Shown here: positions 13,669 to 21,396 of the stretch, in pieces
Position numbering within the stretch: the first letter of the stretch is position 1
How the letters are laid out: each line of letters starts with the position of its first letter
NCBI RefSeq assembly: GCF_003347205.1
Contig: NZ_QQBJ01000038.1
Span: forward strand, 1 to 32,019
DNA: 32,019 nt
Origin: Mycolicibacterium moriokaense
GTDB taxonomy: Bacteria > Actinomycetota > Actinomycetes > Mycobacteriales > Mycobacteriaceae
Direction of reading: 5' to 3'
The notes under the pieces: generated by a model
Told to the model about the DNA's origin: nothing
Database searches by the model: none
The model's input: the letters and a program-made list of their open reading frames with translations, nothing else
Program-made: the position numbers and the translations under genes

Positions 13669-14460
13669 GTGACCGAAGCGAGTGACCGGGCCCGAGCACG
13701 CACGTTTGTGGTGACGGGTGCGTCGTCGGGCATCGGTCTGGCCGCCGCGGAGCGCCTGATCGCCGAGGGCGGCACCGTCGTCGGCGCCGACGTCAGCGCA
13801 CCACCCGATCTCGGCGAACGCTTCACGTTCGTCAACGCCGACGTCTCGGATGAGGAAGCCGTCGCCGACGTCTTCGCGGCGGTACCGGACCGAATCGACG
13901 GCGTCGTGCATGCCGCGGGCATCGCCAGCGGCGGTCCCGTACACCTGCTCGACAAGGCCGAATGGGACCGGGTGATCGCGATCAACCTCACCGGCACGTT
14001 TCTGGTGGCCAAGGCGGCTCTGGCAAGGATGATCGAGCAGCCACGCCTGACCGGCGAGCGCGGTTCGATCGTCACCCTGGCCAGCGTCGAAGGCCTCGAG
14101 GGCACCGCGGGCGGCAGCGGCTACAACGCCTCCAAGGGCGGGGTGGTGCTGCTGACCAAGAACATCGCGCTGGACTACGGCCCCAGCGGCATCCGGGCCA
14201 ACGCCATCTGCCCCGGCTTCATCGCGACGCCGATGCTGGACGGCGTGTTCCGACTCGACGGCATGGCCGGCCCGCTGGCCTCGATCACCGAGGAGCACGC
14301 TCTGCAACGGCTGGGCCGGCCCGAGGAGATCGCGGCCATGGCGGCCTTTCTGGTGTCACCCGATGCGTCGTTCGTCACGGGCCAGGCGATCGCCGTCGAC
14401 GGCGGCTACACCGCGGGGCGCGACCACGGAGTTGTCCAGATGTTCGGCTTTCCTCAGTGA
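13669..14460 (+). CDS. Short-chain dehydrogenase/reductase (NAD-type)
   Basis: A 263-residue classical SDR starting at GTG 13669 behind GAAAGGC. The cofactor loop is TGASSGIG (16-23). The acidic Asp41 after the second strand (VVGADVS) points to NAD(H) rather than NADP(H). The catalytic set is complete: Asn106 (INLTGTF), Ser139 (LASVEG), Tyr152 and Lys156 (YNASK). The C-terminus holds PGFIATPM and the usual [14 protein letters not shown]. Substrate is not evident, and the family covers steroids, sugars, polyols and acyl intermediates. An unusual short insert, [11 protein letters not shown], precedes the catalytic Ser strand. It is convergent with the DUF4333 gene. Confidence 0.9.
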   Translation: MTEASDRARARTFVVTGASSGIGLAAAERLIAEGGTVVGADVSAPPDLGERFTFVNADVSDEEAVADVFAAVPDRIDGVVHAAGIASGGPVHLLDKAEWDRVIAINLTGTFLVAKAALARMIEQPRLTGERGSIVTLASVEGLEGTAGGSGYNASKGGVVLLTKNIALDYGPSGIRANAICPGFIATPMLDGVFRLDGMAGPLASITEEHALQRLGRPEEIAAMAAFLVSPDASFVTGQAIAVDGGYTAGRDHGVVQMFGFPQ

Positions 14461-14474
14461 GCTGACGTCACCGG

Positions 14475-15068
14475 TTATCGAGGCCGGTCGACCTCGTAGG
14501 TCCCGTCGTTGTCGGAGAACACGACGAGCACCTGACGTTGGCGGCCCTCGACGATCACGTCGCAGGTGAAGGTGCCGCCCTTCCTGATCTCCGGGTCGTC
14601 GCCGTTGTTGCACACCACGTCGCTGACGCTCGTCGCGCCGTAGCCGTCGACCGGGTCGACCAAAATGCGCTGAACACCTGCCTGCGCCTTCGAGACGTCG
14701 AGCACCTTGCCGGTCAGCAGTCCGAATCGGGTCAGCCCCCACCACAGCCCGACCGCCCCAGCCGAGAGGGCGATCAGGCCGACGACGGCCAGCAGAGCGA
14801 GGTGGCCGCGTCGCGGGGGCGCGCTCTTGGCGTGGCGATTCGCCGCACGCGGCCGCGGGGCTTCGCGCTGGGCCGGCTGCGGTGGGGGTGGCGCCCATGC
14901 GGCAGGTCGAGGGGACTGCGGTGGCGGTGGCGGGGGAACACGCGAGTTGGCGTTCTTCCACCACGGCTCTTCGGGAGGCGCAGAGGCGCGTCCGGGAGAC
15001 CGCAGTGGCACCTCGACGGTCTTGTCGTCCGACCCCGGGTGCCGCCGATGCTCCCGCGGTCCGTTCAC
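14475..15068 (-). CDS. Membrane-anchored DUF4333 protein
   Basis: A 197-residue protein starting at GTG 15066-15068. Residues 1-85 are cytoplasmic, Pro/Arg-rich and disordered (VPPPPPPQSPRP). One transmembrane helix covers about residues 88-112 (LALLAVVGLIALSAGAVGLW). An extracellular DUF4333 domain follows: KVLDVSKAQAGVQRIL, GYGATSVSDVVCNNG, KGGTFTCDVIVEGRQRQV, and a final GTYEV. Its two cysteines are the conserved pair of the domain. The domain is common in mycobacterial exported proteins and its role is unknown. The start lies 12 nt after the stop of lpqM on the same strand, so the two are probably co-transcribed. Confidence 0.85.
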   Translation of the reverse strand: MNGPREHRRHPGSDDKTVEVPLRSPGRASAPPEEPWWKNANSRVPPPPPPQSPRPAAWAPPPPQPAQREAPRPRAANRHAKSAPPRRGHLALLAVVGLIALSAGAVGLWWGLTRFGLLTGKVLDVSKAQAGVQRILVDPVDGYGATSVSDVVCNNGDDPEIRKGGTFTCDVIVEGRQRQVLVVFSDNDGTYEVDRPR

Positions 15069-15080
15069 GAGCCGATTGTC

Positions 15081-16517
15081 TCAGGGAAACCGTTGATAGC
15101 AATCCTCGGCGTCGCCGAGAAGGCCGGTGCGAAAAGCAAGGATCCGCGTGAAGCCCGACGGCACTGGTGTTCCGCTGACGTCGGTGGCCACGACGCCGTT
15201 GGTGAGCAGACCCGACACCGCTTCGTCCAGGTCACCGGCGCCCAGGACCAACTGGTTGCCCGACGGTCCTCGGGTCGGGTCGGCCATCTTGCGCTGTGCG
15301 ACGCCGGTCAGGCAGGCGGTCCGCATGGCGGCCACCGCCGAGTCGAGCGCCATGCCTCGCTCGTGTTGCAGCGCAAGCGCATAGCGCGACGTCACCATCG
15401 ACAGCGCGGTGTTGTCGCCCTGCAGCAGAACGAAATCGCTTTCGTCGGCCGGTTTACCGATCTGGCGCAGTGTGGGCAGGTCGACGGCGATCGTGTTGGA
15501 CTCCGGGCAGTAGGCCACCGGCTGCTGCTCGCTCACCGGGCACCCGCCCGACGTGGTCAGCGTCGGCGGGTCCGTCGGATCGAAGATCTGATTCAGGATG
15601 TCCATCAGGGTGGACAGGGTCTGCTCGTCGATGGCGATGTCGCTCTGCGGGCTGGCCGGATCGAACAGCGACGGCGGCAGGTCGCCGCGGCGCTTCTCGA
15701 TCTCCGCGGAATCGATCGCGGCGCAACCGTCGGCGCCGACGTCGAATCCCGTCTGAAACGCGCTGACCCGATCGAGCGCGGTGCCGTGTGACGGCGGATC
15801 CAGCGACAGGGCGTCGAACGTCGAGATCGGGTCCCGTCCGGCGATCGCGCCTGCCATCACCTGGTCGAGCGCATGGCTGGTGTTGATGCTGTAGCGCGGC
15901 GAATGGCCTTCGGCCACCCAGCGCATGTACACGCCGGCCAGGCAGTCGGCCTGCTGCTCGCGCACCAGGATCGAGGATCTCTGCTCGCCGACCAGACCCG
16001 CGCGCCACTGCAGCGCATGGCCGTACTCGTGGGCCAGCAGCCCGTTGATCGTCATGTCACCGAAGAACTCCTTGGCGACGGGCATCAAATCGATTCTGTC
16101 CCAGGCGATCAGATCATCCGGTGCGCAATACAGGGCGTTGAAGTCGAATGCGCTGGCGTCCTCGCCGCACACGGTGTTCGAGCTTCTCGGATCAACCGAG
16201 ACCAGCCGCGACACCGGTTTGAACGCGCCTGCGAACGAGTCCGAATAATGCTGCGACCAGAAATCCTCGATGTCCTCGACGGCCAGCAGGGCCTCGCGGT
16301 CGATCGGACCGTCGTCGGTGTTCTGCACCCGGCCCGCGGCCGACGCAGGGGCGGTGCGGGGCCCGCTGGGGCCGTCGGAGGTGGGCAGTCCCGCGACCCG
16401 GTACGGGTCGTACCGCATCGAGACCGCATGTCCGTCCAGCGCGGTGGCCTGGCTGCATCCGGTGATGCCCAGCATCAGACCGAGGGACGCGATACCGATC
16501 CGGGCGAACAAGGTCAC
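15081..16517 (-). CDS. lpqM: Lipoprotein zinc metallopeptidase, LpqM-like
   Basis: A 478-residue protein. The start GTG (16515-16517) is preceded 6 nt upstream by TACCGT, a leaderless -10 box. The frame is open further back but that part is not signal-like. A lipoprotein signal ends in ITG-Cys21. A zinc-protease motif HEYGH lies at 163-167. The downstream REQQADCLAG supplies a probable third ligand or conserved acidic site, as in neutral zinc metallopeptidases. Several cysteines in the outer part suggest disulfides. Length and order match my memory of M. tuberculosis LpqM (lipoprotein peptidase, about 500 residues). It should sit on the outer face of the membrane; substrate unknown. It is divergent from a Pro-rich exported protein. 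Confidence 0.87.
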   Translation of the reverse strand: MTLFARIGIASLGLMLGITGCSQATALDGHAVSMRYDPYRVAGLPTSDGPSGPRTAPASAAGRVQNTDDGPIDREALLAVEDIEDFWSQHYSDSFAGAFKPVSRLVSVDPRSSNTVCGEDASAFDFNALYCAPDDLIAWDRIDLMPVAKEFFGDMTINGLLAHEYGHALQWRAGLVGEQRSSILVREQQADCLAGVYMRWVAEGHSPRYSINTSHALDQVMAGAIAGRDPISTFDALSLDPPSHGTALDRVSAFQTGFDVGADGCAAIDSAEIEKRRGDLPPSLFDPASPQSDIAIDEQTLSTLMDILNQIFDPTDPPTLTTSGGCPVSEQQPVAYCPESNTIAVDLPTLRQIGKPADESDFVLLQGDNTALSMVTSRYALALQHERGMALDSAVAAMRTACLTGVAQRKMADPTRGPSGNQLVLGAGDLDEAVSGLLTNGVVATDVSGTPVPSGFTRILAFRTGLLGDAEDCYQRFP

Positions 16518-16523
16518 AGCGCG

Positions 16524-16529
16524 ACGGTA
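16524..16529 (-). promoter_or_regulatory. -10 box for leaderless lpqM-like start
   Basis: On the minus strand TACCGT is followed by 6 nt and then GTG at 16517. There is no ribosome site. This supports 16517 as the start. Confidence 0.5.
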
Positions 16530-16711
16530 CCGGCAGGTCGGCCCGACTCGACGGTGTGCGCAAATCCGTCCGCTGTAACGCGCCGAGATTCTCAGCGATG
16601 GAACAGGTGGAACCGGTTCGTCGCTCTGCCACAAGCGTCGCTCCGGCCGCACAAGGATTGCGGCGCCTGCTGGTCGGTTTCCAGTGTCGGGGGAGATGGC
16701 TGCACAGCAGA

Positions 16712-16731
16712 GGTGGCGGCCACTCGCCACC
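16712..16731. promoter_or_regulatory. Leader hairpin upstream of the Pro-rich exported protein
   Basis: GGTGGCG (16712-16718) and CGCCACC (16725-16731) form a perfect 7-bp stem with a 6-nt loop. It ends 33 nt before the ATG at 16765 and just before the ribosome site. It could affect translation. No known riboswitch class was recognised. Confidence 0.3.
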
Positions 16732-16764
16732 CCTGTCGAGGAGACCAGAGGAGTCGATAGCCAC

Positions 16765-18642
16765 ATGCGTGCCCCCGTTAAAACTTGCTTTCGTCGAAGC
16801 ACCGTTGCTGTGCTGGCGTCGGGAGTCGTCATCTCCATGAGTGCGCTCACCGGGGGAGTCGCGCCTGCACTGGCCAAGCCCGGCGACCACAGTGACCCGG
16901 GCATCCCGATCATCCCGACACCCGAGGTCGTCGTCCCTGACGCGCCCGCGCAGGCTCCTGCCGAAAAAGCGCCGGAGCAGGCGCCACGCGCACCGAAGGA
17001 ACAGCCGGCGCCGAAACCCGTGGCTCCACCGCGCCAGCAGGCGCCCGCGCCCGAGGTGCAAGCGCCCGCGCCGCAGCCTCAAGCGCCCGAGCCGCCAGCG
17101 CCACAGCCCCAGGCGCCCGCCCCGCAGGTCCAAGCGCCGGTGCAGGCGCCGTCGCCGTCCGAGGCGCCCGCGCCGACAGCCGAGGCGCCGGCGCCCAAGA
17201 AGCAGCCGCGCGTCGTCGATGCTCCGAAGGCGGACCCCCCGAAGGCAGTCGCCCCCAAAGTTGACGCGCCGCCCCAGGCTGACCCACCGACGGTAAGCGC
17301 TCCCGCAGCTGATGCGCCAAAACTCGACGCGCCAAAAGCCAACCCGCCCAAGGCTGATGCGCCCACAGCGAACGCCCCCAAAGTCGATACGCCCGCAGCA
17401 GACGTGCCGAGCGCCGACATGCCCGCGCCGCCACCCGCCGCGGACCTGCCCGCCACCCCCGGCGACCCGAAGCAGGACCCGCAGGTCGCGCGCGACCTGG
17501 CGCCGGGGCAGCAGCCGGGCGGCGGTGCCGACACCGCGGGCGACAACCGACCGCCGGTCGCCGATCAGGCCAAGCCGGGCGGCGCGGCCGACGGGAATGG
17601 CGACGAGAAGCAGGACACACCATCCTCGGTCGCCAAGGCGGCTGCGCGCATCCCCACCGCTGCGCCGGACCAGATGCAGGCGCCCGAGCAGGACCTCGAG
17701 GTCGCCAAGCAGTCGAAACCCGTTGAGCTGAAGCCCGAGCCGGCCAAGAAGGACGACGTCGACTTCCTGTCGAGCGCGATCAACCTGCAGAGCAAGACCA
17801 AGCTCGGCCCGTTCGAGTCCGAATTCAACGTGGGCTCGGAGTTCTCGATCGGAGACCGCGACCGAGACCGTGACCGTGGACACGACGGCGATCACGATCG
17901 CGACCGCGATCACAATTGGGACTGGGACCACAAGCGCTGGGACAAGAAGGTTCGGCAGTGGGACAAGAGGTGGATCCAGTACGACGACTGGTATCGGCCC
18001 GTCTTCTGCAATCCCTACCGGGCTCCGGTGCGGATCGTCTACCTCTACCAGCGCGCTCCGCGGATTCTGGTGATCCCGCCGCTGGGCCGCGCCGTCGTCG
18101 ACGCAGCCGCGCTGGCGGCCTACAGCTTCACGGCGGTGGTGCTCAATTCGGCGAACCTGGCCGCCGACGTGGCGGTCGGCACCTTCTTCGGCGGTGGCTA
18201 CATCCCACCGGTCGGGGCGCCGTTCGTGCCTCCGCCGCCGCTGTCGCGCTATGACAATGTCCCCGTTCAGGTCCGGTACTCCAACGCGACGTACCAGCCG
18301 TTCCGGGTCAACCAGATCGTCGACGTCGGCGATGACGCCCAGTACGGCGGCCGCAAGGTGCTGCTCGACGGGGCGACGCCGGCCTGGGGGCAGTGGACGA
18401 CCTCACCCACCACCGGCGAGCGGCAGTTCGAGATCCACCGCACGCAGCAGTACCCCGGCTTGGGTGAACCCCAGGAGGCGCCGCTGCCCGGCGACTACCA
18501 GATGAGGCTGGCCTCCGATGAGTCCGCCAACGTCGACCACACACAGCTGTATCTGATGGCGGCGGCGGGGTTGGTCGCCGGACTGGGCTTCGGTGCCCTC
18601 GGTCTGGCCTTCTACCTCGGGCGTCGGCGTCGACCGCTGTAA
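16765..18642 (+). CDS. Large exported Pro/Ala-rich protein with Asp-Arg repeat and C-terminal membrane anchor
   Basis: A 625-residue protein. ATG 16765 has AGAGGAG upstream. A signal peptide (about residues 1-38) ends APALA before KPGDH. Residues about 50-210 are imperfect Pro-Ala repeats of two kinds: QAPAP/PQPQ units, then DAPKADPPKA units. Residues about 364-400 are an Asp-Arg/His run (DRDRDRDRGHDGDHDRDRDH), then Trp/Lys-rich WDWDHKRWDKK. A folded part with VIPPLGRAVVDAAALAAY, a Gly-rich segment and beta-like sequence follows (400-580). The end is one membrane helix and an RRRR stop-transfer signal (about 598-625). No LPXTG motif is present. It looks like a wall-spanning envelope protein. 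I do not recognise the family. Confidence 0.85.
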   Translation: MRAPVKTCFRRSTVAVLASGVVISMSALTGGVAPALAKPGDHSDPGIPIIPTPEVVVPDAPAQAPAEKAPEQAPRAPKEQPAPKPVAPPRQQAPAPEVQAPAPQPQAPEPPAPQPQAPAPQVQAPVQAPSPSEAPAPTAEAPAPKKQPRVVDAPKADPPKAVAPKVDAPPQADPPTVSAPAADAPKLDAPKANPPKADAPTANAPKVDTPAADVPSADMPAPPPAADLPATPGDPKQDPQVARDLAPGQQPGGGADTAGDNRPPVADQAKPGGAADGNGDEKQDTPSSVAKAAARIPTAAPDQMQAPEQDLEVAKQSKPVELKPEPAKKDDVDFLSSAINLQSKTKLGPFESEFNVGSEFSIGDRDRDRDRGHDGDHDRDRDHNWDWDHKRWDKKVRQWDKRWIQYDDWYRPVFCNPYRAPVRIVYLYQRAPRILVIPPLGRAVVDAAALAAYSFTAVVLNSANLAADVAVGTFFGGGYIPPVGAPFVPPPPLSRYDNVPVQVRYSNATYQPFRVNQIVDVGDDAQYGGRKVLLDGATPAWGQWTTSPTTGERQFEIHRTQQYPGLGEPQEAPLPGDYQMRLASDESANVDHTQLYLMAAAGLVAGLGFGALGLAFYLGRRRRPL

Positions 18643-18648
18643 CTGAAC

Positions 18649-18686
18649 CGGCTGGAGTGCTGGACATCTGTCCGGCACTCCAGCCG
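18649..18686. terminator. 18-bp hairpin after the Pro-rich protein gene
   Basis: Bases 18649-18666 pair with 18669-18686 throughout, with one G-T pair. The hairpin begins 7 nt after the stop codon at 18642. No U-tract follows, as in many mycobacterial terminators. Its apex, TGGACATCTGTCC, nearly equals the palindrome at 18766-18779, so it may also be a protein-binding site. Confidence 0.6.
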
Positions 18687-18760
18687 CTCGGGCCTGCTCA
18701 GTGCGGATGAGTGGTAGCCCGCTGTCTTGACCTGCCTTGTTTGTCCCGCGCCGCATCCGA

Positions 18761-18766
18761 TAAATT
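18761..18766 (+). promoter_or_regulatory. Probable -10 box of the reductase/SDR operon
   Basis: TAAATT fits TAnnnT and lies in the only A+T-rich spot of the leader. Transcription would start near 18773, within the palindrome, leaving a leader of about 30 nt with ribosome site GAGGAGA before ATG 18803. Confidence 0.45.
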
Positions 18767-18779
18767 GGACAGCTGTCCA
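18766..18779. promoter_or_regulatory. 14-bp perfect palindrome, probable operator
   Basis: TGGACAGCTGTCCA is a perfect palindrome overlapping the -10 box and the expected transcription start of the reductase/SDR pair. The position suits a repressor of TetR or MarR/GntR type. No candidate regulator gene is adjacent. A near copy sits in the hairpin at 18661-18674. Confidence 0.55.
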
Positions 18780-18802
18780 GCCGCGGCCGTGAGGAGACAG
18801 CA

Positions 18803-19879
18803 ATGGCGATTCGCGTCGCACACATCGGGACCGGTAACGCGGGCCGCATCGCGCTCAACCATCTGATCAGCGATCCCCGCTTCGAGTTGACCGGCGTCTG
18901 GGTGTCCTCGGATGACAAGGTCGGCAAGGACGCCGCCGAACTGGCCGGCCTGGACGTCGCGACCGGCATCGCCGCCACCAACGATCTGGACGCACTGCTG
19001 GCCGCCAAGCCTGACTGTGCGGTCTATTGCGCGATGGGCGACAACCGCATACCCGAGGCGGTCACCGACGTCCTTCGCATTCTGTCAGCGGGCGTCAATG
19101 TCGTCGGAACGTCGCCCGGCGTGTTTCAGTACCCGTGGGGCGTGATGCCCGACAAGTACATCGCTCCCATCGAAGACGCTGCGCGACAGGGTAACTCGAG
19201 CCTGTTCATCTCCGGCGTCGATCCCGGGTTCGCCAACGATCTGATCCCCTTCGCGATCGCCAGCACATGCCAGAAGCTCGAGCAGGTGCGGTGCATGGAG
19301 ATCGCCGACTACGCCACCTACGACGGTTCCACCGTGATGTTCGACGTCATGGGCTTCGGGTGGACCCTTGATGAGACGCCAATGTTGTTGCAGCCCGGCG
19401 TCCTTGGCATGGCGTGGGGTACGGCGATTCGGCAACTCGCGGCCGGCTTCGGCATCGAGGTCGACGAGATCAAGGACTCCTGCACCAGGGTCCCCGCGCC
19501 GGAGGCGTTCGACATCGCGGCAGGGCACATCCCGCAGGGCGGCCAGGCCGCCCTGCGCTTCGAGATCATCGGCCTCGCCAAGGGCGAACCCGTCATCGTG
19601 ATCGACCACGTCACCCGGCTACGCGAAGACCTGTGTCCAGAGTGGCCGCAGCCCGCGCAACCCGGCGGCTCGTACCGGGTGGAGATCGTCGGCGAACCCT
19701 CATACACCGTCGACATCTGCCCGACCAGCCGCAAGGGCGACCACAATTACGCTGCGATCGCTGCGGGTGCGGGCAGGGTGGTCAACGCGATCCCCGCAGT
19801 GGTCGCCGCGCCGCCGGGGATCAGGACGACACTGGATCTGCCGCTCATCACGGGCAAGGGACTGTTCGACGCCAATTGA
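18803..19879 (+). CDS. DapB-fold NAD(P)-dependent reductase
   Basis: A 358-residue protein annotated in mycobacteria as a dihydrodipicolinate-reductase-like protein. The N-terminal Rossmann fold shows RVAHIGTGNAGRIALNHL (GTGNAG), then DCAVYCAMGDNR and NVVGTSPGVF. The central part has SGVDPGFANDLIPFA. It is much longer than true DapB (about 245-270 residues) and lacks the DapB catalytic pattern I would expect, so lysine synthesis is unlikely. Homologues act on or near 2,4-diaminopentanoate or remain uncharacterised, and association with lipid/steroid-type SDRs is frequent. Ribosome site GAGGAGACA precedes ATG 18803. It runs 31 nt ahead of the SDR at 19911, so they form a likely operon under the palindrome at 18766-18779. 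Confidence 0.82.
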   Translation: MAIRVAHIGTGNAGRIALNHLISDPRFELTGVWVSSDDKVGKDAAELAGLDVATGIAATNDLDALLAAKPDCAVYCAMGDNRIPEAVTDVLRILSAGVNVVGTSPGVFQYPWGVMPDKYIAPIEDAARQGNSSLFISGVDPGFANDLIPFAIASTCQKLEQVRCMEIADYATYDGSTVMFDVMGFGWTLDETPMLLQPGVLGMAWGTAIRQLAAGFGIEVDEIKDSCTRVPAPEAFDIAAGHIPQGGQAALRFEIIGLAKGEPVIVIDHVTRLREDLCPEWPQPAQPGGSYRVEIVGEPSYTVDICPTSRKGDHNYAAIAAGAGRVVNAIPAVVAAPPGIRTTLDLPLITGKGLFDAN

Positions 19880-19910
19880 GGCGTCCGACAACAACAAAGG
19901 AGAACACCGC

Positions 19911-20648
19911 ATGGGACGCGTCGACGGCAAAGTTGCGCTCATCAGTGGCGGCGCGCGGGGGATGGGCGCCGCGCACGCGCGAATGCTGGTCAACGAGGGC
20001 GCCAAGGTCGTGATCGGCGACATCCTCGACGACGAGGGCAAGGCCTTGGCCGACGACATCGGCGACAGCGCGCGCTACATCCACCTCGACGTGACCCAGC
20101 CCGACGAGTGGCAGGCGGCGGTCGACCTGGCGGTCGGCGAATTCGGCAGGCTCAACGTGCTGGTGAACAACGCGGGCATCGTCGCACTGGGCCCGCTGAA
20201 GAAGTTCGATCTGGGCGAATGGCAGAAGGTCATCGACGTCAACCTCACCGGCACCTTTCTGGGAATGCGAGCCGCTGTGCAGCCCATGATCGACGCCGGC
20301 GGGGGATCGATCATCAACGTGTCCTCGATCGAGGGCCTGCGCGGCGCCCCGTTCGTCCATCCCTACGTGGCGTCCAAGTGGGCGGTGCGCGGGCTGGCCA
20401 AGTCGGCAGCACTCGAGTTGGCGCCCAAGAACATTCGCGTCAACTCCGTGCACCCCGGGTTCATCAAGACGCCGATGACCGCGCACCTGCCCGAGGACAT
20501 GGTGACCATTCCGATGGGCCGTCCCGCGGAGCCCGAAGAGGTGGCCACCTTCATCGTCTTCCTGGCCAGCGACGAGTCGTCGTACTCCACCGGCAGCGAG
20601 TTCATCATGGACGGCGGACTGGTGACCGCCGTGCCGAACAAGGCGTAG
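19911..20648 (+). CDS. Short-chain dehydrogenase, 3-alpha/20-beta-hydroxysteroid dehydrogenase type
   Basis: A 245-residue SDR. ATG 19911 is preceded by AAAGGAGAA. It carries GGARGMG (13-19), Asp37 after strand two (VVIGDILD), indicating NAD(H), NNAG (86-89), Asn111, Ser139 (INVSSIEG), Tyr152 and Lys156 (YVASK). The sequence GARGMGAAHARMLV and the end TGSEFIMDGGL are typical of mycobacterial FabG3/20-beta-hydroxysteroid dehydrogenase relatives (about 245-260 residues). Substrate is inferred only; other secondary alcohols are possible. It is second in an operon with the DapB-fold reductase. It ends 3 nt from a convergent DUF3618 gene. Confidence 0.88.
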   Translation: MGRVDGKVALISGGARGMGAAHARMLVNEGAKVVIGDILDDEGKALADDIGDSARYIHLDVTQPDEWQAAVDLAVGEFGRLNVLVNNAGIVALGPLKKFDLGEWQKVIDVNLTGTFLGMRAAVQPMIDAGGGSIINVSSIEGLRGAPFVHPYVASKWAVRGLAKSAALELAPKNIRVNSVHPGFIKTPMTAHLPEDMVTIPMGRPAEPEEVATFIVFLASDESSYSTGSEFIMDGGLVTAVPNKA

Positions 20649-20651
20649 CGC

Positions 20652-20960
20652 TCAGCGGCGTCGCCGCCACAGCAACCAGACCAGCGCCCCCGTGCCCACC
20701 ACGATCGCCGCGGCGACCGGGACGGTCACCTTCGCCCGACCGTCATCCATGGTCGTGTGCTGCACCGCGTGCGCCTTGTCCGCGACGGCTTCTTTGGCCT
20801 CGGTGGCCTTGTCCATGGTCCGCTGCTTGACGTCCATCTTGGCCGTCAACGCCTCGACGGTCTCGCCGAGGTCGGAGCGCGTCTGCTCGATGTCGGACCG
20901 GATGTCCTCGATCCCGGCGTCGGGGCCGGGTTCCGGACGGGCGCGTTCTGGCTGGCTCAT
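20652..20960 (-). CDS. DUF3618 membrane-anchored protein
   Basis: A 102-residue protein. The helical part GIEDIRSDIEQTRSDLGETV is the hallmark of DUF3618. A Lys/Ala-rich amphipathic region (about 40-75) follows, then a C-terminal membrane helix (about 78-98) with an RRRR end. The ATG at 20958-20960 overlaps the stop of the upstream holin-like gene (ATGA), so translation is coupled. DUF3618 proteins often sit beside holin-superfamily proteins in Actinobacteria. They are thought to act at the membrane, perhaps under stress, but the role is not established. Confidence 0.88.
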   Translation of the reverse strand: MSQPERARPEPGPDAGIEDIRSDIEQTRSDLGETVEALTAKMDVKQRTMDKATEAKEAVADKAHAVQHTTMDDGRAKVTVPVAAAIVVGTGALVWLLWRRRR

Positions 20961-21358
20961 GAGCGTGCGTCCTTCACTTCCTTGATGTCGGCCTTCACGC
21001 TTTCGACACTCTCCCGCGGCGGCGGCGAGATCTCGGCCGCCTGCTTGCGGCTCAACAGGGCCGCGACGCCGGCGATCACCAACAAGGCGCCCGCCACGAT
21101 CAGCGCGGCGGCCCACACCGGCAGCACGGTCGCCAGGGCTGCGACACCGGCGGCGACCAGCGTCATCAAAGCAATCACCGATACCACCCCCGCGGCGCTG
21201 ATCAGGCCCGCACCCTTGCCTGCGTGCTTGGCCGACTCTTGCAGTTCTTTCTGCGCCAGCCGCATCTCGTCGCGAACGAGCCGCGACGTCTGCGCCGACA
21301 ACTGGCTCATCAACTCACCGACGGACGCATCGGCGGCCGGCTTGGATTCGACACTCAT
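20957..21358 (-). CDS. Holin-superfamily/DUF1469-type membrane protein
   Basis: A 133-residue protein. The N-terminus VGELMSQLSAQTSRLVRDEM, then LAQKELQE, is the typical amphipathic helix of the actinobacterial phage-holin-like (Phage_holin_3_6) family. Two membrane helices follow at about 52-78 and 83-103, then a charged tail. Despite the name these proteins are chromosomal and not tied to phage lysis. ATG 21356-21358 is used, with no strong ribosome site. It lies 38 nt after the GAF-ANTAR gene and overlaps the DUF3618 gene downstream, suggesting a three-gene operon. Confidence 0.85.
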   Translation of the reverse strand: MSVESKPAADASVGELMSQLSAQTSRLVRDEMRLAQKELQESAKHAGKGAGLISAAGVVSVIALMTLVAAGVAALATVLPVWAAALIVAGALLVIAGVAALLSRKQAAEISPPPRESVESVKADIKEVKDARS

Positions 21359-21396
21359 GTGTAAGCGGGTTGCCCCGCCAGAATGCGTCGAAACAG

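Noticed and set aside
16518-16764. A c-di-AMP (ydaO) riboswitch ahead of the exported Pro-rich protein
   Set aside because: The region has a hairpin, but the conserved ydaO sequence blocks I know were not found.
17853-17912. The GACCGN repeat run as a CRISPR or satellite array
   Set aside because: It is in frame within a gene, encodes an Asp-Arg/His run, and has no spacer structure.
16192-17931. A 579-codon minus-strand open frame opposite the Pro-rich protein
   Set aside because: It is the antisense of Pro/Ala codons (giving Arg/Gly-rich junk) and crosses the lpqM start. The plus-strand gene has a signal peptide and ribosome site.
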